64,000 bases of DNA, taken from positions 124,001-188,000 of the forward strand of contig CAWKGA010000005.1 of the NCBI GenBank assembly GCA_963849095.1, read 5' to 3'. Shown piece after piece: positions 7,841-15,403 of the stretch. The translations under genes were made by a program, and so were the position numbers. The notes below the pieces were generated by a model. It made no database searches. It was not told where the DNA came from and saw only the letters and a program-made list of their open reading frames with translations. Numbering within the stretch: the stretch's first letter is position 1; each line of letters opens with the position of its first letter. The DNA comes from JASHUC01 sp963849095 (GTDB lineage Bacteria; Pseudomonadota; Gammaproteobacteria; Steroidobacterales; Steroidobacteraceae).

Positions 7841-8792
7841 TGTTACCCCCGAAATTCGTGTAGTGGGCCCACAGGCCCTTGCTCACGTCGTAGAGGAAAC
7901 GATAAGGGTCCTGGAACTTGCGGCTCACCCCGTTCATGACGCCCTCATCGAGCATGTCCTGGGCGCTGCGGCCGTGATCCGTGAGCTCCGTCGTCCGGTC
8001 GTAGAAATACTGCATCATGTCGCGCTCGGCTTGCAGCTGGGCGCGCGTCATCACCGGTCCATAGGCTGGCACGATCCGGGTCTCGTCATTGGCCAGTTTG
8101 AGCAGGTCGCGCATCGCGTCGACCCGGCCACCAATCCAGCCGCCCGCGTACCAGTCGAGCGCCGGATCGCGCAAGGGTGAGGCGACACAGCCCACCGCCA
8201 GAACGTTGGAGTCCCGGAAGAACACATAGATGTCGCCGCGCGTGTGCGCTTCGAGCAGATAGCCGCATTCGATGCTTTCCACGCCCGCTTTCATCTCGCT
8301 TTTCTCGCGAAACGTCACGGTGGGCCAGGCCACGGCCGGGAGCGCCTTCACCCAGCGGTCTTCCGCGGGCACGTAGTAGTCCGTCGCGAGCCACTCGCGG
8401 GTGATCGCATGGGAGTGGATGGCTGCGCCCGCGGCGCCAAACAGCGCATTCCCTCCAGTCTGCTCGGCATGGTAGTGCGTGTTGATGAGGGTGCGGACAC
8501 TCGCGCCGGCGAGGCTCGCTCGCACGGAACGGGCCAACGCCGCCGAGCCGCTATCGACCAGCAGGATTCCGTCGCTCGACGACAGCGCGACCACATTGCC
8601 CGGCGCGCCGCTCACGATCGAGATCCGGTCGGTGAGCTTCTCACTCGGCAGCGCAACCGTGCGCTCAGCCGTCGGCCGGGTCGGAAGCTGCTGGCAACCT
8701 TCGAGGCCGCCGCCGAGGAGCGGCACGGATGCGAGCCCCGCGAGGCCGCTCAAGGACCCCCGCAGGAAGCTTCTGCGATCAGTTGTCGTCAT
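7833..8792 (-). CDS. Tat-exported metallo-beta-lactamase-fold protein with a degenerate metal motif
   Basis: A 319-residue protein with a twin-arginine signal (DRRSFLRGSLSG) and a possible lipobox cysteine near residue 33. The core fold follows: GNVVALSSSDGILLVDSG, then THYHAEQTGGN. The family metal motif HxHxDH is altered here: His106 and His108 are kept but the Asp is Glu110 and the next His is Gln111. Later ligands are also unclear (EAHTRGDIYVFF keeps one His). It may bind one metal or none. It is third in a four-gene exported operon and overlaps the ankyrin gene. Start has GAGGGGAC upstream. Confidence 0.75.
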   Translation of the reverse strand: MTTTDRRSFLRGSLSGLAGLASVPLLGGGLEGCQQLPTRPTAERTVALPSEKLTDRISIVSGAPGNVVALSSSDGILLVDSGSAALARSVRASLAGASVRTLINTHYHAEQTGGNALFGAAGAAIHSHAITREWLATDYYVPAEDRWVKALPAVAWPTVTFREKSEMKAGVESIECGYLLEAHTRGDIYVFFRDSNVLAVGCVASPLRDPALDWYAGGWIGGRVDAMRDLLKLANDETRIVPAYGPVMTRAQLQAERDMMQYFYDRTTELTDHGRSAQDMLDEGVMNGVSRKFQDPYRFLYDVSKGLWAHYTNFGGNIV

Positions 8793-8838
8793 GTCCCCTC
8801 ATGCGCTGCGTGTCCAGCTTGAGTCTCGGAGTTGAAGC

Positions 8839-10200
8839 TCAGACCTCGGTGATCACGCCGGTGCTGATCGCGGAGCCGCTGCCGAAACTGTTCTGCTTGA
8901 TCCCGAATTTGTCCAGGATCGTCAGATGCAGATTCGAGAGCGGTGTGTGCGGGGGCAGCACCAGGTTCTTGCCGCCGACGTGCGCACCGTTCGCCCCGCC
9001 GACCAAGACCTCCGGCAAGGGATAGTTGTCGTGCTGGTTGCTGTTGCTCATGTTCGAGCCATAGAGGAACAGCGAATGATCGAGGATGCTGCCGTCGCCC
9101 TCCTTGGTGTCGGCGAGCTTCTTCACGAAGTCCGCGAACCGCTCCATGTGATAGCGCTCGATCACCTGCAGCCGGCGAATGCGCTCGGGGTCGTTGGAGT
9201 GGTGGCTCACCGGGTGGAAGGCATCCGGTACGCCGACGAAGTTATAGGTGCGGTTGGTGCCTTCGGAGACCATCACGTACGAGACGACGCGGGTGAGATC
9301 GGCCTGATAGGCGAGCGCAATCAGGTCGAACATGAGCCGGACCTGCTTGTCGAAATCGTCGAGCTCACCGAGCGGTGCGTCCGGTACGTTGAGACCCTTC
9401 AGGTCCCGCTTGCCCGCCAGAGCCACCCGCCGCTCGAGCTCGCGAACGGTATCGAGATAGTCCGACAGCCTCGCCTGATCGCCCGGGCCGAGCTCATTGT
9501 GCAGCGCCTTCGCACGCTGGGTAATCATGTCCAGGATGCTCTTGTTCTCGTTCAACAAGGCGGCGCGTTCGGCTGCCGTGTCACCCTCGCCCATGAGTTC
9601 GATGTACACCTTGCGCGGGTTGTATTCCATCGGCAGCGGCGTATTGGGCCCGGAATAGGATGTCGTCGAGGCGTAGTAGCAACCCGCACCGCCGCAGGCG
9701 GCCACCTGAATGGTGGTTTCCGAGCAGACCTCCAGCGAAGGCAGCGCGGTCTTCTGCCCGATGTGCTGAGCGACCAGCTGGTCGAGCGTGATCGACATGC
9801 TCGCGCCCTTGGCTTCAGTGTCCGGACGCACGCAGGACAGCCAGGTCGCAGGGTTCAGCGTGTGCACAGACCCGAGAGCCGCGAGGTTCTCGAGATTGTC
9901 GAAGGTCGTGACGTACTTCTTGTACGGCTCGAGCGACGCCAAGGTCTTGCCGAGCGTGAAGTCCGCGCCCTTGCCGGTCGAGCTCCAGGCATCGACTTTC
10001 TTGCCGTAGACCGTGTTGTTCATGATCGCCCCGTGCGGGATGTAGAAGAATCCCGCACGAGTCTTAGGTAGCGCCTCGGTCTTGGCGAGCGCCGTGGCGG
10101 CCGGAACCATGGCGTCCAGGAACGGCAGCCCCAGTGCCACGCCGCTGCCACGCAGGAACGTGCGCCGGGACAGATGCTTCTTGGTCAGGAACGTTGCCAT
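8839..10200 (-). CDS. DUF1552 protein with Tat signal
   Basis: A 453-residue protein with a twin-arginine signal (SRRTFLRGSGVALGLPF). The rest matches the DUF1552 family: GFFYIPHGAIMN near the N-terminus, LTRVVSYVMVSEGTNR and FHPVSHHSNDPERI in the middle, and DHSLFLYGSNMSNSNQHDNYPLPEVLVGG near the C-terminus (quoted in part). DUF1552 proteins are nearly always encoded beside DUF1592/DUF1588/DUF1585 cytochrome-like proteins, as here, and have a sulfatase-like fold by fold prediction in the literature; no reaction is established. The gene starts 6 bp after the DUF1592 stop, so they are co-translated. Confidence 0.85.
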   Translation of the reverse strand: MATFLTKKHLSRRTFLRGSGVALGLPFLDAMVPAATALAKTEALPKTRAGFFYIPHGAIMNNTVYGKKVDAWSSTGKGADFTLGKTLASLEPYKKYVTTFDNLENLAALGSVHTLNPATWLSCVRPDTEAKGASMSITLDQLVAQHIGQKTALPSLEVCSETTIQVAACGGAGCYYASTTSYSGPNTPLPMEYNPRKVYIELMGEGDTAAERAALLNENKSILDMITQRAKALHNELGPGDQARLSDYLDTVRELERRVALAGKRDLKGLNVPDAPLGELDDFDKQVRLMFDLIALAYQADLTRVVSYVMVSEGTNRTYNFVGVPDAFHPVSHHSNDPERIRRLQVIERYHMERFADFVKKLADTKEGDGSILDHSLFLYGSNMSNSNQHDNYPLPEVLVGGANGAHVGGKNLVLPPHTPLSNLHLTILDKFGIKQNSFGSGSAISTGVITEV

Positions 10201-10206
10201 GGCAGA

Positions 10207-12720
10207 TTACTCCGGTTGCCGCTGCGTTGCGTCTTTGCCGATGCTGTCGGTAGAGGCCACCTTGAGCGAATGGGCGGCCGCAGGCGCCTGCTTCGGTTTC
10301 ACATCAGCGGCTCCCTGCCGTCGGAAGTCATCGCTGTTGACGACCCCGGTGATGAGAGCGGCGAGCGAGTAGTTGCTTGCCGCGGCGTCGCGCACGATCT
10401 TGCGGACCTGGGGCATGTCGTAGTACTCGAGCTCGCGATTGAGCCCATACATCATCAATTGCTTGGTCACGGCCGTCGGGAAGAGGTCGGGCTCGCGCGT
10501 CAGATAGTGCCGCAGATCCGAAGGATTGCGCAGCACGATTCCGCTATCGAGCTCGGCCGTGGGATCGATGGCCACCTTCGTGACGGGATCGACCGTACGC
10601 CAACGCCCGGTCACATCGAAATTCTCGAGTGCCAGGCCCAAGGGATCGATCAGGCCATGACAGGCCCTGCACGTGGGATTGCGGCGATGGGCCTCGAGGC
10701 GCTGGCGCACCGTGGTCGGCGGCTGGCCCTCGTGGAAGGACAGATCCATGAAGACGCCGGGCGGTGGCGGGTGGGGCGGAGTGCCGATGAGCCGATCGAG
10801 GATGTATTCACCGCGCAGCACGGGCGACGTCCGGTCGGCATACGAGGTTCTGAGCTGGAATGCGCCCTTGCCCAGCAGGCCCCAGCGATTCTCATCCTTC
10901 AGTGTCACTCTCCGGAACTGCGGCCCGAGAACGCCCGGGATGCCGTACTGCCGGGCGAGCGAATCGTTGACGAACGTCCAATCAGCCGTGAGCAGGTCGG
11001 TTACGTTGCGGTTCTCAAGGAGCACGCTCGCGAGGAACAGGCGCGCTTCGGTCTCGAAGTTCGTCCTCATATCGGCCGTGAACGAGCGATCGAGCGGCTC
11101 GATCTGATTCAGGGTGCCGAAGTTCAGCCACGAGAACGCGAAGTCAGTGACCAGCGACTCAGCGCGCGGATCCTTCAGCATGCGCGCGACTTGGGCATCC
11201 AAAACCTTCGGGTCGGAGAGCTGATTGTTCTCGGCGAGTTGGAGCAGCTGTGGGTCGGGGCCCTCGTTCCAGAGGAAGAAGGACAGGCGCGAAGCGAGCT
11301 CCAGATCGGTCAGCGCCAGCGACTGCCCCGGAACCTTCGGGCTCGCGATCGCGCGATAGAGAAAATCGGGGCTCGAGAGGATCGCCGTGATGAGCTCGGT
11401 CACCCCGGAATCGAAGCCACCCGGTTCCGTGCGGCCGATATCATAGAATTTCATCAGCGATGCCACGTCGGCGTCGGTCACGGGACGGCGGAACGCCTCG
11501 GTCGCCAGGTGCCGCGCAATACGCTCGGCACAAGGCCGCTCCTCGGCCGGCTCCTTGGGCTCGCAGATGAAGATCTTGGCGCGACTCGCGCTCAAGGAAA
11601 GGCCCTGGGGCGAGTACGGTCCCTGGACCTGGACGCCGTCCCGGATGATGGGCTGGCCAATGCCAAAGGTCCTGCCGGCGCCGGTCGGGTCGTTGCTCTC
11701 CGCCCAGGAGCGATCGATGAAGGTGACGGTCACGGTGTGTGCGCCGGCCTTGACCTGTATCGGTATACCCGAGACCTCGGCGACGATCTTCGCGCGGCCC
11801 TGGGGGCCGTCACGGTCGGCAAGGGCCAGGTCGTTCGGTCCGCCGATCTGTCTGCGAGCGACTTCCGCGCCGTCCACGAGCATGACGAGCGTCGCCCTGG
11901 TTTCCATACCGCGCGGATACAGGCCGGCGTCGAGACTGTCTCCGTCCATGAAGCTGAAGCGATACGTCCCATCGGCCGGGAAGACGTGCGTAAAGCGAAT
12001 ACCCCCGCGCGTCCCCAAGGGGAACCCGTCCCTATGGGTGTACTGGTCCGCGGAACCCAGCCCCGCTTGCCCGCCGCCGCCCCCGCCGCCCCCAAAAAAG
12101 ACGGTGGCGAGTTTCGGAAGGGGCTCGCCGACAGCAGTCTGTGCAACGTGGCGCGCCGCGGAAAGGTATTGCTCCATGAAGGTCGGTGAGACGCTGAGGG
12201 CGCCGGCGATATTGCTGAAGCCATCGACTTCGATCTCGGTGGGCAGAATCTGCTTGGGATCGACATCCACTCCGAGAATCCCCTGCACCGAGGCCGCGAA
12301 TTCGGTGCGGGTGAGTCGCTCGAGCGGCACATGGCCGACGCCTTGGTCCTTGGCGGAGGCGTCGAGGGAGGTTTCGAGATAGCCGATGAAGGCATCGACA
12401 TTGGCCTGGGTCGGCTGTTTCTGTCCGGCGGGGGGCATGAGCCGGCCGGTGAGCTTGATGACGGCCTGTTCCCAGATTTTGGGATCCTGGCCGGGATGGC
12501 TCAGATCCAAGGAGTCGAAAGCGAAGCCACCGGCCCAGTCCGTGGTGTTGTGGCATTTCGAGCAGATGTTATTGATCATTGCGTGGAACGGCTGGAGGTT
12601 GGCTGAGTTCGCCGCCTCTGCGCCCTGCGCGACCCCGGCTGAGAGGGCGAGCCAGACCAAGGGCAAGCAAGCGCCGACCAGCCTCAGCGCATCATTGAAC
12701 AATGCTCCGCTCTTGCGCAT
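10207..12720 (-). CDS. DUF1592/DUF1588/DUF1585 exported cytochrome-like protein
   Basis: An 837-residue protein with a signal peptide ending near VAQGAEA. An N-terminal c-type heme site CSKCH (residues 53-57) is followed by the DUF1587 segment (PLERLTRTEF), a carbohydrate-binding-like insert containing a poly-Gly run, then DUF1595/DUF1592 (RHLATEAFRRPVTD, LELASRLSFFLWNEGPD) and DUF1588 (TSPVLRGEYILDRL). A second heme-like CRACH lies near residue 690, followed by DPLGLALENFD, and the tail carries DUF1585. Such proteins, first described from planctomycetes, are thought to act in periplasmic electron transfer linked to polymer oxidation, without a proven function. It leads the four-gene operon and has a clear promoter. 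Confidence 0.85.
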   Translation of the reverse strand: MRKSGALFNDALRLVGACLPLVWLALSAGVAQGAEAANSANLQPFHAMINNICSKCHNTTDWAGGFAFDSLDLSHPGQDPKIWEQAVIKLTGRLMPPAGQKQPTQANVDAFIGYLETSLDASAKDQGVGHVPLERLTRTEFAASVQGILGVDVDPKQILPTEIEVDGFSNIAGALSVSPTFMEQYLSAARHVAQTAVGEPLPKLATVFFGGGGGGGGQAGLGSADQYTHRDGFPLGTRGGIRFTHVFPADGTYRFSFMDGDSLDAGLYPRGMETRATLVMLVDGAEVARRQIGGPNDLALADRDGPQGRAKIVAEVSGIPIQVKAGAHTVTVTFIDRSWAESNDPTGAGRTFGIGQPIIRDGVQVQGPYSPQGLSLSASRAKIFICEPKEPAEERPCAERIARHLATEAFRRPVTDADVASLMKFYDIGRTEPGGFDSGVTELITAILSSPDFLYRAIASPKVPGQSLALTDLELASRLSFFLWNEGPDPQLLQLAENNQLSDPKVLDAQVARMLKDPRAESLVTDFAFSWLNFGTLNQIEPLDRSFTADMRTNFETEARLFLASVLLENRNVTDLLTADWTFVNDSLARQYGIPGVLGPQFRRVTLKDENRWGLLGKGAFQLRTSYADRTSPVLRGEYILDRLIGTPPHPPPPGVFMDLSFHEGQPPTTVRQRLEAHRRNPTCRACHGLIDPLGLALENFDVTGRWRTVDPVTKVAIDPTAELDSGIVLRNPSDLRHYLTREPDLFPTAVTKQLMMYGLNRELEYYDMPQVRKIVRDAAASNYSLAALITGVVNSDDFRRQGAADVKPKQAPAAAHSLKVASTDSIGKDATQRQPE

Positions 12721-12749
12721 TTCCGCTCCCGCATTTTTGCAGTCATCAT

Positions 12750-12778
12750 TGTATAGCCGCTCGATGCGACTAAATCAA
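12750..12778 (-). promoter_or_regulatory. Promoter of the DUF1592-DUF1552-MBL-ankyrin operon
   Basis: Reading the minus strand, TTGATT (12778-12773) and TATACA (12755-12750) are separated by exactly 17 bp, a good sigma-70 match. Transcription would start near 12743, giving a leader of about 23 nt that contains GGGAGCGGAA before the ATG at 12720. Confidence 0.6.
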
Positions 12779-13240
12779 CGCACTGGAAGATAAGCATTTA
12801 TTCCGCTTGCGAGCGGTCGGCAGCGCGCGTGGCGCGTGGTCCCGAGCTTGACGGAACGATGCAGCGTTCCAGACCGAAGAGGGGCTTTCCGCGAGCCCTT
12901 CCCCTCGAGGGCGCGCGCAAGTCCTGCCTCGCGGGTGGGACAGTACCGAATAAATAAAATAGCTCAGTTAATCAACTACTTAAATGCGCATGGATAGCCG
13001 TGTCTCCTCACCCGGAGCCATCGAGGCAGTCGCCTGAAAGACGGTTTGTGACTCGGCACCGATTGACCGCCCGGCTCCCGGGTAACCTTCGTCAGCGAAT
13101 ACACTTCCTTATATGTAGCCGGACCTGGACGGACAAGCGCCCATTACTTCAGGAAATCAGGCGTTTGCGCGTGGCCCGAAGCGCTTGTCTCCTCTTGGGT
13201 GTCCTCACGAATGGGGTTGCGCCGGTGAACCGAGAAGAGC
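12779..13240. other. Intergenic stretch with possible decayed left end of an island
   Basis: No convincing gene is seen. Around 12945-12990 the sequence becomes AT-rich. A GTCTCCT at 13187-13193 followed 12 bp later by GTGTCCTC resembles the paired GTCTCCT sites at both ends of the next island (17131 and 25646), and GAGAAGAGC follows at 13232 as it does at 17192. This may be the worn left end of the outermost dusA-type island. The match is partial. Confidence 0.35.
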
Positions 13241-13269
13241 TTGCACGCTTAACATTACCAGGGTAATGT
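13241..13269 (+). promoter_or_regulatory. Promoter and operator of the AbrB/PIN vapBC operon, predicted leaderless
   Basis: A -35 TTGCAC (13241-13246), a 17-bp spacer and a -10 TAATGT (13264-13269) precede the ATG at 13276 by 6 bases, so the transcript would start at the ATG itself. An inverted repeat with arms ACATTACC and GGTAATGT (13252-13269, 2-bp centre) covers the spacer and the -10 box and is the likely autorepression site. Confidence 0.6.
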
Positions 13270-13275
13270 AATTGC

Positions 13276-13536
13276 ATGGCAATCGCACATTCAAAGCTCA
13301 CTGCACAGGGTCAGATCTCCGTACCTGCGGAGATTCGCAAGAAGCTCGGGGTGGGTCCAGGTTCGGTGCTCGAGTGGGACGAGCAGGGCGATGAGATCGT
13401 AGTGCGCCGAGCTGGCCGTTACACGTCGGAGGAGGTTCACGGGGCGCTATTCCCCGAACGACCGCCCCGGCGTGGTGCCGTTGACGTCAAGGAGGGAATT
13501 CGAAAGTATATTCGCCGGCGTCATGCGCGCGATTGA
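13276..13536 (+). CDS. vapB: VapB antitoxin, AbrB/SpoVT fold
   Basis: An 86-residue protein whose first half is the swapped-hairpin DNA-binding domain: SKLTAQGQISVPAEIRKKLG, then GSVLEWDEQGDEIVVRR. The second half (YTSEEVHGALFPERPPRR) is the toxin-binding tail. It should block the PIN ribonuclease encoded next and repress its own promoter through the palindrome at 13252. No Shine-Dalgarno site precedes the start, in keeping with a leaderless message. The gene overlaps vapC by 14 bp. Confidence 0.85.
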   Translation: MAIAHSKLTAQGQISVPAEIRKKLGVGPGSVLEWDEQGDEIVVRRAGRYTSEEVHGALFPERPPRRGAVDVKEGIRKYIRRRHARD

Positions 13537-13906
13537 TACAAATGTACTCGTGCGGCTTCTCGTACGAGACGAGCCCGATCAGGTAGGCGCAGCTGAAGAA
13601 TTCACGGCGCCGGGTGCATGGGTTTCCCATCTGGTCCTCGCCGAGACCGTGTGGGTCCTCGACTCGGTGTACGAACGCGGCCCGGAGCAGATTGCGACCG
13701 CTCTCGAGATGATTCTCAATCACAAGAGCATAACATTGCAGGATTCCGAGACTGTGCTTGCCGCGCTGGGCGAGTATCGCCGTCAACTGGCGGTGGGCTT
13801 CACCGATTTGTTGATTCTCGAGGTCGCGCGCAAGGCCGGCCATTTACCGCTCGGAACTTTCGATCGAGCCCTGGCCGAGTTGGACGACGTTGTGCGACTG
13901 AAGTAA
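13523..13906 (+). CDS. vapC: VapC toxin, PIN-domain ribonuclease
   Basis: A 127-residue PIN protein. The ATG at 13523 is chosen because it yields RAIDTNVLVRLLVRDEP, the typical VapC N-terminus, and overlaps the antitoxin as usual. Acidic active-site residues are visible: Asp in AIDTNVL, Glu in VLAETVW and Asp in GFTDLLILEVAR. It would cut a specific RNA when free of VapB. It is the first cargo gene in the toxin-rich stretch leading to dusA. Confidence 0.85.
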   Translation: MRAIDTNVLVRLLVRDEPDQVGAAEEFTAPGAWVSHLVLAETVWVLDSVYERGPEQIATALEMILNHKSITLQDSETVLAALGEYRRQLAVGFTDLLILEVARKAGHLPLGTFDRALAELDDVVRLK

Positions 13907-13956
13907 TCGCTCCATGGAGCACGAACCCTCACGTTTTCCATGAGCGGCTCGGGGCA

Positions 13957-13998
13957 TCTGGAACCGTTTGCATGCCTTCGCGCTTTGATCGTTGCCAT
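13957..13998 (-). pseudogene. Tyrosine integrase, 5' stub (first 14 codons only)
   Basis: The minus strand from ATG 13998 reads MATIKARRHANGSR, which matches the start of the integrase fragments at 25616 (MATIKARKQANGT) and 28976 (MATIKARRQANGA). The reading then diverges completely. The sequence upstream of this ATG is also a worn version of the region upstream of the 25616 copy. It marks a deleted integrase and thus an older island. Confidence 0.6.
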
Positions 13999-14051
13999 GG
14001 TGGTTGCAGGTGCTCGCCGATCGGGGCTAGTGTTCGGACCAAGGGGGAACC

Positions 14052-14945
14052 ATGAAAATCTCGACTCCGCTGTGCCTCATTCTGCTGACCTGCTCCGCCG
14101 CGCACGCAGCATCCAAATGCGCGCCCGTACCTGCATCCACCTGCGACCGCGAATGCCTGCGTGGCATGGTCACGACCTATCTCTACGCGCTGCTCAAACA
14201 CGACACGAGCAAGCTCCCGCGCAGTGAGAAGCTGCGCGTCACCGAAGACGCCATCGAGAAGCCGCTCGCCAAGGTCGGCCTCCTGCACACAGTGACCCGC
14301 CTCCGCGGCTTCCGTCAGGACATCCTTGATGAGCGCGCGGGAATGGCAGGTGCGGACGTCATCGTGGAAGAGAGCGGTGCGCCGACGATGCTGGTCGTAC
14401 GCCTCAAGGTGGTCGACCAGAAGATCACGGAGATCGAGACCGTGGCGACGCACAGCAGCGCCGAAGGGCTTATCTTCGATATCGATGGACTGAGCGCGCC
14501 GAGCGAAGTGATGAACTACGCACCGCGCCCCGAACAGCTCCCCACGCGCGACGAGGCCATCAAGGCAGCGCTGCACTATCCCGAGGGTCTCAACGCTGCG
14601 AAGACATTCGCCGCGGTGAATGCGCCGTTCGCTCCAGACGCCTATCGTTACGAGAACGGGCAGATCATGGCCGGACCGGACTGCAAGTTCGCTCCGGGCT
14701 GCCAGAACATCGCTACGCAGTCGCTCGCGATTTTCAAACGCCTCCGCCCGGTCAAGACGCGGGTCATCGGCGTCGACGAGAGAATGGGAATCGTCTGGCT
14801 GCGCATGGCGTGGGGCGTGCGCGAAAGCGACGGGGATCAGCTCACCGTGTGGGAGGCTTTCAAGGTCTACGACGGACAGATCCATGCGGTCGAGGCGTTC
14901 ATGAAGATCCTGCCGCTGAAGTTGGCGAACGGCGGCTGGGACTAG
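14052..14945 (+). CDS. Secreted protein, DUF8021-like, unknown function
   Basis: A 297-residue protein with a signal peptide (ending near SAAHAAS). The mature start has CDRECLRGMVTTYLYALLKHD and later LVVRLKVVDQKITEIETV, the pattern of the NTF2-like DUF8021 family, whose members are exported proteins of unknown role in bacteria and fungi. Four conserved cysteines (two near the N-terminus, two in DCKFAPGC) may form disulfides. A GGGGGAA lies just before the start. It sits between a decayed integrase stub and hipBA, so it is island cargo, but nothing ties it functionally to the toxin genes. Confidence 0.6.
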   Translation: MKISTPLCLILLTCSAAHAASKCAPVPASTCDRECLRGMVTTYLYALLKHDTSKLPRSEKLRVTEDAIEKPLAKVGLLHTVTRLRGFRQDILDERAGMAGADVIVEESGAPTMLVVRLKVVDQKITEIETVATHSSAEGLIFDIDGLSAPSEVMNYAPRPEQLPTRDEAIKAALHYPEGLNAAKTFAAVNAPFAPDAYRYENGQIMAGPDCKFAPGCQNIATQSLAIFKRLRPVKTRVIGVDERMGIVWLRMAWGVRESDGDQLTVWEAFKVYDGQIHAVEAFMKILPLKLANGGWD

Positions 14946-15091
14946 GGCGCAGCCTGTCGCGGCGCAGCTGACGTTCGTCCCAACGTCACCGGAAACTCCG
15001 AAGGACGGTAGAGAATTGACGAGTCGGCGGCCGGGCGGGGGAGTGGGTAGGTGGTAGGGTGATGGCACACGGTATACACACCGTCTGCCAG

Positions 15092-15147
15092 TTGACATAT
15101 ACGTCAAGATTTGGCTAAATATGCCAACTTCTTGATGTATTTATCAA
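15092..15147 (+). promoter_or_regulatory. hipBA promoter with three evenly spaced operators
   Basis: Three inverted repeats lie about 20 bp apart centre to centre: TTGAC/GTCAA (15092-15107), TTGGC/GCCAA (15111-15127) and TTGAT/ATCAA (15132-15147). The first contains a perfect -35 TTGACA (15092-15097), the second contains the -10 TAAATA (15116-15121, 18-bp spacer), and the third covers the leader up to the base before the start codon. HipB-type repressors bind such repeats cooperatively. Confidence 0.65.
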
Positions 15148-15148
15148 C

Positions 15149-15403
15149 ATGAAAACCCTTCTGGAGCTAGGGGCCGCAGTGTCTCGCCGGCGGCGCGAGC
15201 TCGGTCTGAAGCAACATACCGTCGCCCTCCAGGCCGGCCTGACGCCCGAGTCCCTATCGCGCTTCGAGCGCGGACGTGCTCGGGAGTTTGGATCTCGAAA
15301 ACTACTCTCGGTACTCGCTGTGCTCGGTATGGAATTGCAATTCACCGAAATCGGCTTTTCGGGTTCGCTCGATGAATTGCGGAGCGAGCGCGCCAAGTCG
15401 TGA
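15149..15403 (+). CDS. hipB: HipB-like XRE antitoxin/repressor
   Basis: An 84-residue protein made almost entirely of one Cro/C1-type helix-turn-helix (GAAVSRRRRELGLKQHTVALQAGLTPESLSRFERG, quoted in part: LKQHTVALQAGLTPESLSRF). HipB proteins dimerise, bind HipA and repress the shared promoter; the three operators directly upstream fit this. The stop codon overlaps the HipA start as GTGA, so the pair is translationally coupled. Its base composition is slightly less GC-rich than the surrounding chromosome, consistent with island cargo. Confidence 0.8.
   Translation: MKTLLELGAAVSRRRRELGLKQHTVALQAGLTPESLSRFERGRAREFGSRKLLSVLAVLGMELQFTEIGFSGSLDELRSERAKS

Noticed and set aside
13112..13124. CTGGACGGAC as a leftmost att core copy
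   Set aside because: Only about 10 bases match dusA just past the core; the 26-bp core itself is absent, so chance is likely.
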